From positions 8,941,001 through 9,005,000 of the forward strand of contig JAKOON010000002.1 in NCBI GenBank assembly GCA_022577435.1: DNA of 64,000 bases, in the 5' to 3' direction. This DNA is from Embiotoca jacksoni (Eukaryota; Chordata; Actinopteri; Embiotocidae). Within the stretch, counting starts at the first letter, position 1, and each line of letters opens with the position of its first letter. The notes under the pieces are model-generated. The model did no database searches. It was not told the DNA's origin and worked only from the letters and a program-made list of their open reading frames with translations. Positions 1 to 12,414 of this stretch are shown here, in pieces. Made by a program: the position numbers and the translations under genes.

Positions 1-1032
1 GAGGGAGGAGCGCTAATGGACAAGTACATGCACACACTTTCTCCTTTATGATCTCCCATTCTGTTTTTCTTCTCATTTTCAAAACAGGTTCAGTACATTT
101 CTTTCAAAAACACCTCTAAAGGTCTCCATCTATCCTATTAGTGAGGTATTAACAAAGAGAGAGAGAGGACCCCCATTAGTCAAACCCCCTCTTCGACCAA
201 ACACATACACGCTCACACCCAGAGCCTCTCGTGATCAAACACACACACAGACACACACTTGAGTCGTCTCGTGAGCCGACCTCACTCAAGACACTGCATC
301 TCCTGAGCGAGTGCCCGAGGGCCAGAGATTTGAGGGCGGAAAGCTTTTAAAGCCAATTAAATGGGGCTTCTTAGAGCACCGGCGCTCCCTTTTTATGCCG
401 AACTCTGAGCTCTGCTAGCATCTATACTAAACCTTTTACTCCCACTAACACCGCTTACAGTCAAGTTTGCTACCCCAGGCCTTTCCCTATTACCTGCTTG
501 TTAATACTGCTCAGGAATTAGCGGTTATGGAGTTTTATTTTAGCTTCAAAGCTGTGATTTTAACTGAAAATACTGCTTTATTATTAGGTGCACATTACCT
601 GCTATGATATAACCCCCCCCCCTGTTTTTGCCATTTCTGGTCAACAAATAGTCTACAGGCCAACCTTTTTAAAGAAGTAGACCTAAACACACCTAGTTCT
701 AACCTCTGCCTCAGTTCCACCTTGCTAGTTAACCTCCTCCTTATCTGCTGTCCCTGGCACTGAGAGAAAAAGATGGATGAGAAGAGAGGGACAGAAACAG
801 AAAGAGGAAACAGCAGGACCTTAACGACTTCTCTTTCATGTTACGCCACCAGGGCGACTCATCAGGCGGGAGAGCATTCCCCTTTCTCTCTTGCTCTCTG
901 ATTTCCTTTTCCTCCCTCAAACTTCAGTCCTCCTCCTCTCCTCTCTCCATCCCATGGAGTGTGTTGACAGCTCAGACAGCCAGACTCCTTAATTCCTCTC
1001 GTACTCCGTTAATCTGTCATCTTTATCAGGCC

Positions 1033-1110
1033 GGGGGGGGAGGGAGGGGGGAGGGGGCGGTGGGGGCTGCGGTGGGGGGGGGGGGGTGACAGGCGGGGAC
1101 GTGGGGTGGG
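1033..1110 (+). repeat. G-rich block with G-quadruplex potential
   Basis: More than ten runs of three or more G occur within 78 bases, including runs of 7 to 13, followed by CpG-containing sequence (cgggg, cgtgggg). On the transcript strand of samd11 this is C-rich, so any quadruplex would form in the non-template DNA strand or as an i-motif. Confidence 0.7.
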
Positions 1111-3146
1111 CCGCCAGCCGCAGCCCCCCGATCAATCTCCACATTACAGCTGACAGAATGGTGCTAATAACTTATTGATCCCCCCTCCGTGCGCCGGGGC
1201 CTCCGCCGGCCCTGAAAGCCCTGCCATTGATTGGCTTACGGGCCGATGCAGCTGGGAAAGGGAGGGGAGGATGGGGGAGGATGGGGGAGGGTTGGAGGCG
1301 GTTCATGCAGTTGGGGCAAGAGGCGCTTCTGATCACACTGGGAGGAGGATGCACCACCGCCAACATGTTCACATCTCGTAACACTGCTGTGTAAACTGCT
1401 CGTCTCTTTGTAATATTCTTTCTAATAGGAGGAGAGAAATTAAGAGGAGGACACGGAAGACCACCGATAGAGAAGATTAGGAAAAATCATGAGAAGATGG
1501 CAATGTCAAAAATATGTCTGACCTTAAAGTGAAAATCTGTGACTTTGTCATATAAATAAATGTCCCATTTACAACAGCTTATAGTTATGTAACACAAGAA
1601 AAAAAATAAAATAAAAACGCGGTTAACGCTAGCTTTTGTTTTAGTCATCATAAATGCCTTGGGTCAGATTCAGTCAGTTTGTTCCTCTAAAAATCATCTG
1701 CACAGGTGGTGCTACACAACAAGTGATAGTTTCCATTAGCAGTAGACTGGGGCTGTGACAGCCACTGCTAAGAGTTCTTCATTACTTCCTTGTTTGTCTT
1801 AATTGTCACAGCTAAAAGATAGCACAACACAATTTACTCTTAGGTCTCTTTTTATAAGTCAATATAAATGGAAAAAAACATGTCAAACATACTGTACGTT
1901 TCTTTGGGTATAGTTAAAAACAAGCTTCCCTGTGCAAACAAATTCTTCCTTTGTGGCTTTCACTCTGGACACTGCTTAACAGCAAGGAAACAAGAGTTGT
2001 GAAAATATATAAAAAGAAAAGAATAAATAAAATATTAGAATAAGAACACTATATACGTATACAATGTACGAAGTTGTATTAGAAAACAACATATTGTTGC
2101 ATATAGTCTATATACAGACCGTGGGAACTCAGTGACATTTCCATAATAATAAAAATTGAAATAATAAAGTTCCATCTAATATTTAATCACCTAGTGTCCT
2201 CTATCACATTATTCCTGCTTCCTTTGTCAAATCTTCCAATCTGTCATCCCAGCAATCATCTGTCTTTTTCTGTTTACAGGGTCTGTTGCTCAGCAACGGT
2301 TCATGCCAAAATATGCATATTAAATATTAACAATTAATAAACAACACAAAATTCACAGCGCATTAAAGGCTACTAAAGTTTTACAAGAATTTTCAAATCA
2401 TTCTGTCTATGACACAAGTAGCAACTGAATGTAACAGTGACACTGTAACAGTATTGTGATTCTTGTCAAGTGATACTTTGCAAAGCATCATTTTACACAC
2501 CAGGGATTATCAGAAAAATGACTTTGCCCAAAAACAACAACATACCAAATCAAACTCAAAATTGATTAAGAACAACTGAGACTATAGAATGAAATCCTCT
2601 GAAAGGTAGGTCAAACTATTTATTTCCATTATTAACTCAACTATGTATTCTTGTTATCTTTGAATCTCATCTCTTGATGGAAGTGTTAAGCGTCTCTTTT
2701 TGAACGTTAACTCTGAGAAACCATTTTGTTATGGCAGTGCAATTACATCCCCGTTAACCAGTGGGATGTTTTATAATATTTACTACCCACATTTCCCTTT
2801 TTGCTTCTGTATGTCAAGGCTTATATCAGCACAAATCCTGGAATGTTTACTTTGGTGTAGAATTGCCTTTCTATGCTAATAATGTAATAACTAGCTGGTA
2901 ATACTTTAAAAGAAATCCTCACTCACAATCAGTTTGAAAGAAAAGGCCTTGCACAAACACGCTGGGCTGCAGACTCACACGCAAGCAAACATCTAAAACT
3001 AGGCCTTTAAAACCACACACGGAAAGGTGCGCATGCACAAACACACACAAAAATGTGCTCAAGCCCCAAACCACTGCTACAACCCCCCAACCACACACAC
3101 GCCGACAGCCTGTAACTGCCTCTGGGAGTCTGAGTGTATGGAGCAA

Positions 3147-3147
<1 letters not shown>

Positions 3148-3232
<85 letters not shown>
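3148..3232 (+). repeat. (GA)n microsatellite
   Basis: About 42 GA units with a single GC interruption near 3182, followed by a short CGG run. The predicted Arg-Glu or Ser-Leu polypeptides from this tract are artefacts. Confidence 0.95.
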
Positions 3233-3233
<1 letters not shown>

Positions 3234-3578
3234 GCGGCGGCCCAAAAACACCTTATCTGACTGTTTGAGTCTCCGGTCTGACCGCAGAGCCACGGTTTAC
3301 AGTCTCCACAGGCAGCCAGACTCTCAGCGTCGGCGCCCCTGCCCTCCCTCCCCCTCCCTCCCTCCCTCCTCCACACCCCCACCGCCCTCCCCCTCCCTTC
3401 TTCCCTCCTCTCCACCGCTCACAGAGCTTCTGAATAGCCAGTGGCTGGGGATTGAGCGAGCAAAGGAGGGAGGGAGAGAAGAAGGAGGGAGGCAGCCCTC
3501 CTGTCTGTCCCTCAGATTTAATTAACGGCCCACTCCGGCACAGAGACGACCCAGCAAGGCTGCTTCCCTTTCCTCCTG

Positions 3579-3726
<148 letters not shown>

Positions 3727-3998
3727 GGAGCCGTTCGCCGCCATAGTCTCTGCTCGCCCTCCCCTGATACCACTACCCGCACTCATTCATCTCTATTTCT
3801 CCTGCCTCTCTATTTCCAAATGTTTCTTCCATCTCCGCATCCCTGTCTCTAGCTGTTGCAGACGTTTCCCTCGGTTTCTCTCTCTTTTCCTTAACTTCTT
3901 GCCTGTACTACTCCCTCACCCCTCGCCCCTCCCCTGCCCCCTCACCCTCCCACAGTTCATTGGGAGATGCTTTTGGAGGATAAGTCAAATAGTGCAGT

Positions 3999-4008
3999 TG
4001 ATTGACAG
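3999..4008 (+). promoter_or_regulatory. PBX-MEIS/PREP composite site (TGATTGACAG)
   Basis: An exact match to the known TALE-homeodomain composite motif TGATTGACAG. It lies in a stretch just right of a C-rich block that reads as conserved-type non-coding DNA. A 10-base match alone is weak evidence of function. Confidence 0.35.
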
Positions 4009-5733
4009 AACAGAGTAAACACAATATCAGAGCAGCGAGCCGCGTTTACCGTCTCATCCACCTCAAAGTCAAATAATCTAAAACTTCACACCCATTTCAC
4101 CCACCTAAGTATTTGGAATCGAATTTGAACCCATGTTGATTTTTGCGTAGGCACGCATCTGTATAACTACGTGTTATTTTTGTGTGTAATTGTGTGTTTG
4201 TGAATGTGTGTGTGTGTGTGTGTGTCTAATTTCACTGGCAGACAGAATTAGAGCCAGTGGCTGATCGGATTGGACTTGTTTACAGACACGAAGCGAGCCG
4301 CTTAGGCAGCCTGTTAAATCTCCCTTTAATGCTCAAACGGACAGATTTTAGGGTCTTGGACCCCCTATGGCGTCGGCTACACTGTCCTCACACACACCCC
4401 CATCACTAGCCCACACCCACCTCTATCCCCTCTTGTCCTCCTCCGTTAAGAAAACTATTCCGTGCTCTGATTTCTCCATTAAGTTTAGGAACTGATTAGG
4501 CTGGTATATTAATGGAAATCTGTCCCAAACTGGGGTCTAAGACACTGGCTGAGCTGGCTGCTGAGCAATCTAATACCCTCCACCACCCACCCACCCTGCC
4601 TGATATCACAGGCACCGTATGGACAATTAATCTGGCAGACAGAGGAGATGAGCACAAAGAGAGAGGGTATGGATGTGTTGGGTCTGGGGTGATTATGCCA
4701 CTTGCTGCGCCTCTGGTTAATGGGATAAGAGGGGACAGGGTCGAACTCCGGGCAACAGTGGAGCAAAGGTATGGTCTTCACTGATAATAAGGCACCTTGT
4801 TCTTTAATTAAGGGGAAATGCATTTAGTTAAAAGTACCTGGATTATCTGATGGATGGTTTAAATTCAGGTGATTCCTTTATCAAGATTAAGAGTTCAGAT
4901 TTAAATTCTTTCCTGTAGGCAAAAGCCTGCATAGATATTAGGAAAAAAATATTATTTATTAAAAATCACATTCAGTAAATATTTTGTGAGTGCACAAATA
5001 GTCAACCCTAAAATATTGCCTTGATATCAATATTGAGGTATTTGGTCCAAAGTATCATCATATCGAATTTTGCCCATATCATTTTAAAGTGAAAAGTTTG
5101 TGCTTGTGTAGCACTGCTGCTATCGGACGTACCTTTTTGAACAACACATAAACTACTGTACAACTACCTCAGCATGGTGACAGCATCCAATACAGCGTGC
5201 TGATTGCTGAATAGTGATGTGCACACAGAGGCTGTTTTACTGCCATGTGTCTTTCTTTGATGGCTGCATCATATCCTCAAACAGGCTACTTGACAAATAG
5301 CTGTGATTAAATGCGGTCTGTGTGTAAGCTGTATGAAAAGCTCTTAGCTTAGCACATGCACACCATGGTTCCTCTGCTCACATGAAACTGGATTAATGGC
5401 AAACAAAGCTATTTATTCAGAGGTAATTTAAAACAGGGGGTTTAACAAAAATCCTGGAGTGCGGCAGAGAATGTGGGAAGAACATTAAGCAATCAACTTG
5501 AGAGCAACCTTTAGGAATGAGTAATAAGCTTATGTTAAATTCCCCCAATCAGACAAATTAGAGTAAATTAAATTGTTAATGGAACCTTTACATATGTTAC
5601 AGGAGATGTAAAGGGGCATATATCATGAGTCTGGATGCAAAGGAAGGAAAAAATAAACAAGTTCGACAGGAAAGAGAAGAAAGACGACACCTTCTACTTT
5701 ACTTGCATTATGCATGCATACTGGCAAACCCTT

Positions 5734-5838
<105 letters not shown>

Positions 5839-5866
5839 TGCACACAAAGCCTCATGGGGATCCTAC

Positions 5867-5976
5867 CTGTGTGTCCAGTACTGGTGCTGTGGTCAGAGGC
5901 TGACTGGCCTTCGGGCATGCCGTGCTGTCTGGTGTGGTGCAGGTTGGAGATAATTGTAGAGAGGTCACTGTCACGA
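5867..5976 (-). CDS. samd11: samd11 fourth exon found
   Basis: The exon is 110 nt, with acceptor TTACAG|T and donor ACACAG|GTAGGA. It supplies one base to a split codon, then 36 residues starting RDSDLSTIISNLHH, and leaves one base hanging. It aligns with the human stretch QDGNLPTLISSVHRSRH and the MPE-x-QS motif further on. The first base completes AGT (Ser) if joined directly to the exon at 14083, placing Ser where human also has Ser. The acceptor is preceded by (TG)12 on the transcript strand and the donor is followed 35 nt later by (TG)48, so splicing of this exon may depend on UG-binding proteins. The next coding exon was not found between here and base 1. Confidence 0.82.
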
Positions 5977-5981
5977 CTGTA

Positions 5982-6006
5982 ACACACACACACACACACA
6001 CACACA
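5982..6006 (+). repeat. (CA)12 tract forming the upstream part of a samd11 acceptor
   Basis: On the transcript strand this is (TG)12 ending six bases before the exon, occupying the place of the polypyrimidine tract. Confidence 0.95.
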
Positions 6007-6923
6007 GGAAGGAGAGGACACATTTAAAAGCAGCTGCAAACAAACTTAATTTCACAGTGTGATCCAAATCAGCACGTGGAAAAACGCAGCAGCGCATTAA
6101 TTCGAAGCATTTCACACACGACTTACCGCAGAAATCCTCTATCCAGACAGACCTGTCCCCCACACAGAGTCAGCAGCTACAAGTGGCTGTCCTGTCAACT
6201 GGCTCTTAGCTCTGAGGTGTGTAATACACTGTGACAGACTACCGTATCCAGCACTTTCGGGTCTCATCCCCACTCATCTTCCACACTAAGATGCATTAAT
6301 GAACATATTCACAACTCATAAGTAGTTTAACAGCTTAAAACCTGATTATGGCTCTTTTTTAAACTGTGGCTACTAGCAGCTATTTTAAAGAAATATGGCA
6401 ACTGAATAATGTGGAGGGACAGATGAAGAATATTTAAGATAAAATACACAACATCAAGCCTTCAACTGGGTTTACTCTATTAGTAGGAATGTGATATTTA
6501 AACGACAACGCAATCTGTGGTACATGACAGTTCTATTCTCATGCCTCTCTTCAACAGGAGGTCCGTCACCAAAAAAAAAAAAATTGTCCACAAGAGTCTC
6601 TCAGACACCCGCTCCTGCCCTTCAGCATCCAAAGGAGGAGCAGGAGGAGGGTTTACAGATTAGGCCCAGATTTGTTTGGAGCCGCTCTGTCCTTCCAGAT
6701 TCTCAACCCGCTGCCTTTCTAAACTCCCTACACCAGTGGACCCACACAACTGTGTCATGGAGGTATTTTATTTGCAATCTGATTACCATCCTGATCGCAT
6801 TAAATGGCATAATGATGGGAAATAGGCGCTTAGTGTTTGAGGGTAGTATGGCAGCCGCGCAGTACGAGTGCAGTCAGTGTAATGGCAAACAGCTTGTGTG
6901 GTAGGAGACGAGCAGGGCTGAAT

Positions 6924-6925
<2 letters not shown>

Positions 6926-6956
<31 letters not shown>
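6926..6956 (+). repeat. poly(T) run of 31
   Basis: Uninterrupted T31. It could be the A-tail of an old minus-strand retroposed insert, but no element body was recognised beside it. Confidence 0.9.
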
Positions 6957-6958
<2 letters not shown>

Positions 6959-9900
6959 CTTACATGCCAAATATCATGCTATTACTGTGACATACATGCT
7001 ACACATGGTAGAACGTTCCAAAGCCCAGGAGAACAGGAAGGTTCTTGTAAACTGTCATCTTGTTTACATAATGAGCCTAAAAACAAGCAGCTTTTACACA
7101 TGTCAGTTTCGTGGTGTCAGCATCCTCTCGTGTGAGCAGGAATCTCATTTATAGGCCTAACTGGCAACTTTATTGAAAGCAGAATAATCTATGAAGGGGG
7201 TCTGGTATGACACGGCAAGCACAGTTTATGGGACAGAAGCGGTGAATGGTTCTTAGCTGCCACCGCTATGACGAGGCCACACTGTTTGCGGCTGCTGGAT
7301 TTGGGTTTTTACAGTCCCATGATTACAGGCTCCTGCTGTAATGTCAGGCTGTCGGTCGCCAAGCTGTTTTCCACACGCTAACAGAAAAGATGAAGGGTAG
7401 TGCTGAGGGCTTCATGCTGGCCTCACCAGTCACCTCTCAGTCACAGAGAACCAATGACTCAGAAAACAGTTTCAGACAAAACACTCGCCGTCGGTTGCTA
7501 AGCAAGGAGACGCTTGATTGGACTGTAACTGCAAACTTTTTAGACTAATGATAGACTCCTTTTTTAGAGTGCAACGTGCTAAAATTAGTAGCTATCTGTG
7601 TCTGCGAGGCCAATGGTATTCTTCAAAAAGAAGATCAGATGCAGGGGAGTTTTTTTTTTTTTTAAAGTCATATGACTGCAACAGAACACACATCACACAC
7701 ACAGCAGTTACACACTCCACTGTAAGAATCTGCAGCCAAATCCATCAATCTGCCCGCTGCATAATAACACCACCTTCTGTCCATCATTTAAAGTGATCAT
7801 GATAATGCCATCTTGAACTTCTCAGGGAGGTGATGGGGTTATTATCCTGTGGCGAAGTGGCCGCTCTAAGCCATGAACGGCAAGGACATTGTTAGTTGGG
7901 TAATTAGCGTACTTCTCCTGAGCCGTCCCGCCTCAGCTTGGGCTAATGAGGGCCTAGCCCTATCTCCACCCACCTCGGCCCTCCCCCCACCCCGCTCTTT
8001 CTGTGGGTGGAGACAAGGTCATACTCAAGCCATGGAAGATGGAGAGAGGGGGTGGGGATGCTGTTTAAAACCCAGTCACCTGAGTCAGCGCTCCCTAAGG
8101 AGCTCCTAAGGCAGGGGTTAGCTGGGAAGGACGGTGGCCTCGGAGAGGATGGAGGGGGGTTATATCGAGGCTGCTGGGCCTGACAGCTAAGAAGGACATG
8201 AGCCACCTTCTTATCACCCAGGTGCACACCGGAGACAATCATCTCAGCCCTAAACTGGTCAATACTGCCCCTTCATCACCGGACACAGAACAGACACAGT
8301 GACCCAGACACCGGGGTAACTAATATGCGTTATTACTCAAAGTCTATCACGAATACCACTGGTGTCCAACATTACTGATTATATTCATCTCTAGTAATTA
8401 AATTTCTACTAAGGCTGGGTATCATGTCAAAAGTATTCCATTTCAAATTCTGATATTTGAAACTTTTTGATAATTAATGCTCACGACATGTTTTAGGTAA
8501 CACGTAAGTCCTAATAATGTTTTTTTTTCAATGCTCTGTCTTTGCAGTTAAAATACAATTGGCGTCTTATGTGAATTACTTTTTTAAAACCCTCACAGCA
8601 ACTGAAACATGTTGCTAAATCTCTATAAAAATGAAATAAAATGGAAAGTACTCCTGAAAAAGTTGATCTTTTCTTTTGTCAAGATAAAAAACATTATGCT
8701 CCTTTCAACAGTGGGCGTTACTATTCAAAATAGGCTAAACAACATGAAAAGACTCTTGCTGGCACTGGGAGTCAACTCAGTATAAAAGCCCAGCAGTGGC
8801 CTGCTGTGGCATTGGCACATGGTGCTGAGGTGGCGGCGCTGGAGGTCACAGTGTGAGCTGGCAGAAGCTGGCAGCCCAGGCACCCTGACGCCATGTCTCA
8901 CACCACCACTGGGAAAGTGCTGACAGACAGACAGCAGGGATGTGAAGGTGGAGGAGGAGTCAGAGAGAGAGAGACAGGCTGCAAGCGCTGTCTAACATCT
9001 GTTGCTTGCAGGTTTACTCCCCTCATTGGCTCAAGACAACAGCCTGAACATTGCCTGCTCCTACCTGTGCAGGTGGCCCAGAGCAGTGTTCAAATATTAC
9101 CAGGTGATGTAGTATTCAGCATGTAGAGTATGAACACAGGCAAAAAGATAAAAAAAAAAATTAAAAAAATTTAAAAAAAAGAGGGAAATGAGTAAAGTTT
9201 CTCCGGAGCTCCGTAAGAACAATTCAAGTATTTTCTTTATAAAATACTTCGGTACACATCACGTCTAAAGCAGGAATATGGATCTGTTCCATTTACATTT
9301 CATGTTTTGTTTGATTCCTGTGAGCAACGGAAACACAATTGTCATGCTTCTCACAGCTGAATCGAAAGGCAGCCCACAACTGGGAACCCTACAAGCAGAG
9401 ATGGTAATGAATAAATACAGAAACAGATACATAAATAAGTAAGAGTAGCCCGGCTCCACTTCTCATTGTTGCTCCTCCGCTGTATAGGCTGACATGAGGT
9501 CGATAAAGCAGCCAAGGGAGGAAAGAAAAGTACAGGGGAAATAGAATAGTAAGTCTGCCATGTTACATTTAGATCCTCCGGAAAAAAAACCTTTTTTTTA
9601 CTCTTAATTTCTAATCTGGCGTAAACTTTATGAGCTCCTATTATCCTTTTCATCTTTCTAATTTGGAGATAAATTCTTTAGCAGTTGTAAGAAACATTTG
9701 AAAAAAGGAAATGATCTCTTATATTTACAGGATGTGATGTCATTCCTTTGAGCACACAGTTAGTCTGTTTAAGGCTAAAGCTCTCATTATCTTCACCTGA
9801 TTTCAGCCTGCTGTATGACAAGACATGGTCAATAATAAACGCTATATTCTTCACATATGGAAATAATGAACTTCATGCTTCAAGCCAATGCTAAATCTAA

Positions 9901-10048
9901 GACTAAACTGCTGGAACACTGCTGACCGTCTTTTTGTTAATCCCATGTTTTGACAGGGAGTTAATAGAAAAACCACTGCTCTGTGCGGAAACAATGAACA
10001 TCTCGCTGCTAGCCAACGCCCAATCAACTACTAAATTACTGCGACTGT

Positions 10049-10062
10049 GTTACCATGGTAAA
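10049..10062 (+). promoter_or_regulatory. X-box-like RFX site
   Basis: GTTACCATGGTAAA differs from the palindromic RFX consensus (GTNRCC, short spacer, RGYAAC) only at the last base. It lies within a samd11 intron. Confidence 0.35.
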
Positions 10063-12273
10063 TGCGTGTAAACAAGGCCAAAAACTTTCGAAGCGGAAAG
10101 CTCCTCTAAAAAGCTATAAAACCTTCAAGCTCCCTAATTAGTGCTTTAGGGGAGAGCCATTTCCAGTAATTTCACACTGTCCGTGACCCCTTAGTGGCAT
10201 AAGGCAATGACAGTTGTTCAATAAAGCCAGAGGACAAAATGATAAATGCAACAGCTTTCAACTGTGTTTTGCAACAGACATACAGCAGCTAACTCAGCAT
10301 CAGTCTTTTTTGGGCAAATTGAGTACAACGTCAACATTAACAAACATAAGCCAATGTTGCTCCATGAAAAGATGCAGAGAGTGGACTGTAAGGGGAAAAC
10401 AAAAGAAATACTCTGATAGGAAGTAATAATGTGAGATGTTTGTAAATGTGCATGAATGTGATAAACTTCTGTTTCCTTCTACAAGTAATTTCAATAAGGA
10501 TCCTTTTATCAGCATCAATCTGTAACAAACGCTGCAGCTTTTTTCTCAATGAGCACCAAAGCTCCCGCTGCAGCAACGTTTCACTGGGGTAAAAAAACAC
10601 AGTTGAAAGCTTTAACCAGGTCTACCAAAATTGCAGCCACAATGACTTGAACTATAACTTTTCTGCTGAGAACACAAAATGACAGGAAAAACAATAAGAT
10701 GGGAGTATGGGCAGTTGAATTTAGTATGTTGCTTGTTTCTATCAGCCTTTTTTTCTGTGCTGAACAGATGAACACAGCAAAAGAAAGGAGATCCCGTGTT
10801 GGGCTGTACAACTCACCTATATGACAGCCACCCTTCTTCTATTGTCTACTAAGTCTGCAAATGTAAATATTTTCTTCCCCTTTGTAAATTATTTGCACAT
10901 AAGTGATCAAGTAAAAAATGGTTCCATTGATGATTGAAAAAAACGATAAAAAAAAGTATTTGTGTTTGTTTTGGGGAAGGTTAAGAATGGGTTTGGAGAA
11001 GGTGTTTCTAATGGGCGCTGGCTGAAAGGCAGACGTCAGCAGGTGACACTTATAAAATCCACGATGGTTGCCAGGTAATTACCCAGGCTGTCAGTCAGCA
11101 CTTTCCAATCAAAGCCTTGTTATCTATGGCTAACTGAAACAAACACTAAGGCAGGCTTTGTTTTGCCCTTGAGTAAGACACTGAAAAAGATGGTTCTCCT
11201 ATAAAAAAAAAAAAAACACCACCCCATTGGTTGTCTGTGCAAGCAACAGCTACGTTTCATCATGACACTGGTCGTAGTAATTATGACGGGATCACAGGAG
11301 GAGGTGATGTGGTGTAATTACAGACCCACTACGTCAGGAGGAGGTTGCGCAGGAAGAATGGGTCGACAAAAACATTGAACTTTAAAAACGGGAGTCTGCT
11401 GTTTGTTTCTTATAACCATGGCCGTTTGACAGCAGAACTGGTTGAAAGTGTAAACAAATCCAAGTCAGATGCCTTCAATCGACTGCAGGTATATCAAAGC
11501 AATGCCACACTAGATGTTGTTTCTATTCCACACAGAAGCCACAAAAGGTTCTGACCCCAAAGAACTTCTCCTTCTGAAACTTTCAAATGGATCTTATCGT
11601 TAAATTAAACAATTAGTCGGTTGGCTCCATGGCTTGGCCGCACTTCAGTCTGTAGGTGGTCTCTGCTTATTCAGCAGGTAAAGCACAGCTTTATGGAGGG
11701 CCAAGTAACCCAATTGTCTACAAAGCCGGCGACTATTAACATTAATCTGATTAAGAGAAGGTGGAATGTCTTATAATGAACTTTGGAAATGCATGACTGA
11801 GAATGAGGAGCTATAAAAACAACACTGACAGACAAAATCATATTAACGCACAACAACCAGTCATCGTAACTAACCAGACAACAACCACTCTTTAATGTTA
11901 CACAAAGTGACATTATATATAATTTATATTTAACTCTGCCTGAAAAACTGAATGGAAAAAATAGAGTCTGAAGTGTGTGAAGTAATACCGGTAGTTAATT
12001 TGCTGCATGAAGCATTATGTAAGGATTATAAAGTCCAATGATTGACACATGACACGTTTGATGTGCCCATGCAGATTAAAGTACAGTACACTTGGCTGCA
12101 GGTTGCTGCAGCCAAGTGGGTGTGACGGTGCTGCCGCCAGTCTTGATGATGTGAGGATGAGATAGCACAGATACACTCACACATATATACAGAGGCCCTG
12201 TATTTTTCACATCCATTGGCTAAATCCAATTTGTTAAGACCCTTCTACGACTCACTTACGAAGCTGCGGTCAA

Positions 12274-12414
12274 TGGAAATCACATTTCCATGATTGGACA
12301 TCCCATTATCCTGTTCGTCCAGACCCACAGCGGGGGATAAAGCAGGGCTGAGACGGATGCCCACGACAGACCGGAGCTGCGGCTCCAGCAAGTCCGTCGC
12401 CTTTCAAAGGGTAA
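12274..12414 (-). other. Open minus-strand segment followed by a consensus splice donor; possible exon
   Basis: 47 codons run open with balanced, coding-like usage and end exactly at GTAAGTGAG. The end, HGNVISIDRS, faintly recalls human SAMD11 HWDVNISFRE, which is encoded by the missing 51-nt exon. However, a phase-0 end is incompatible with the next exon, which needs two hanging bases, and the 5' boundary (TTTGAAAG) is a poor acceptor. An alternative acceptor at GTCTCAG inside the segment would fit the preceding exon's phase but not the following one. Status is open. Confidence 0.2.

Noticed and set aside
6127..6155. Possible samd11 exon ending at a good donor (CTGCG|GTAAGTCG) whose end phase fits the exon at 5976
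   Set aside because: No acceptor with the phase needed by the upstream exon was found; an in-frame TAG lies just upstream and the encoded residues do not resemble the human exon.
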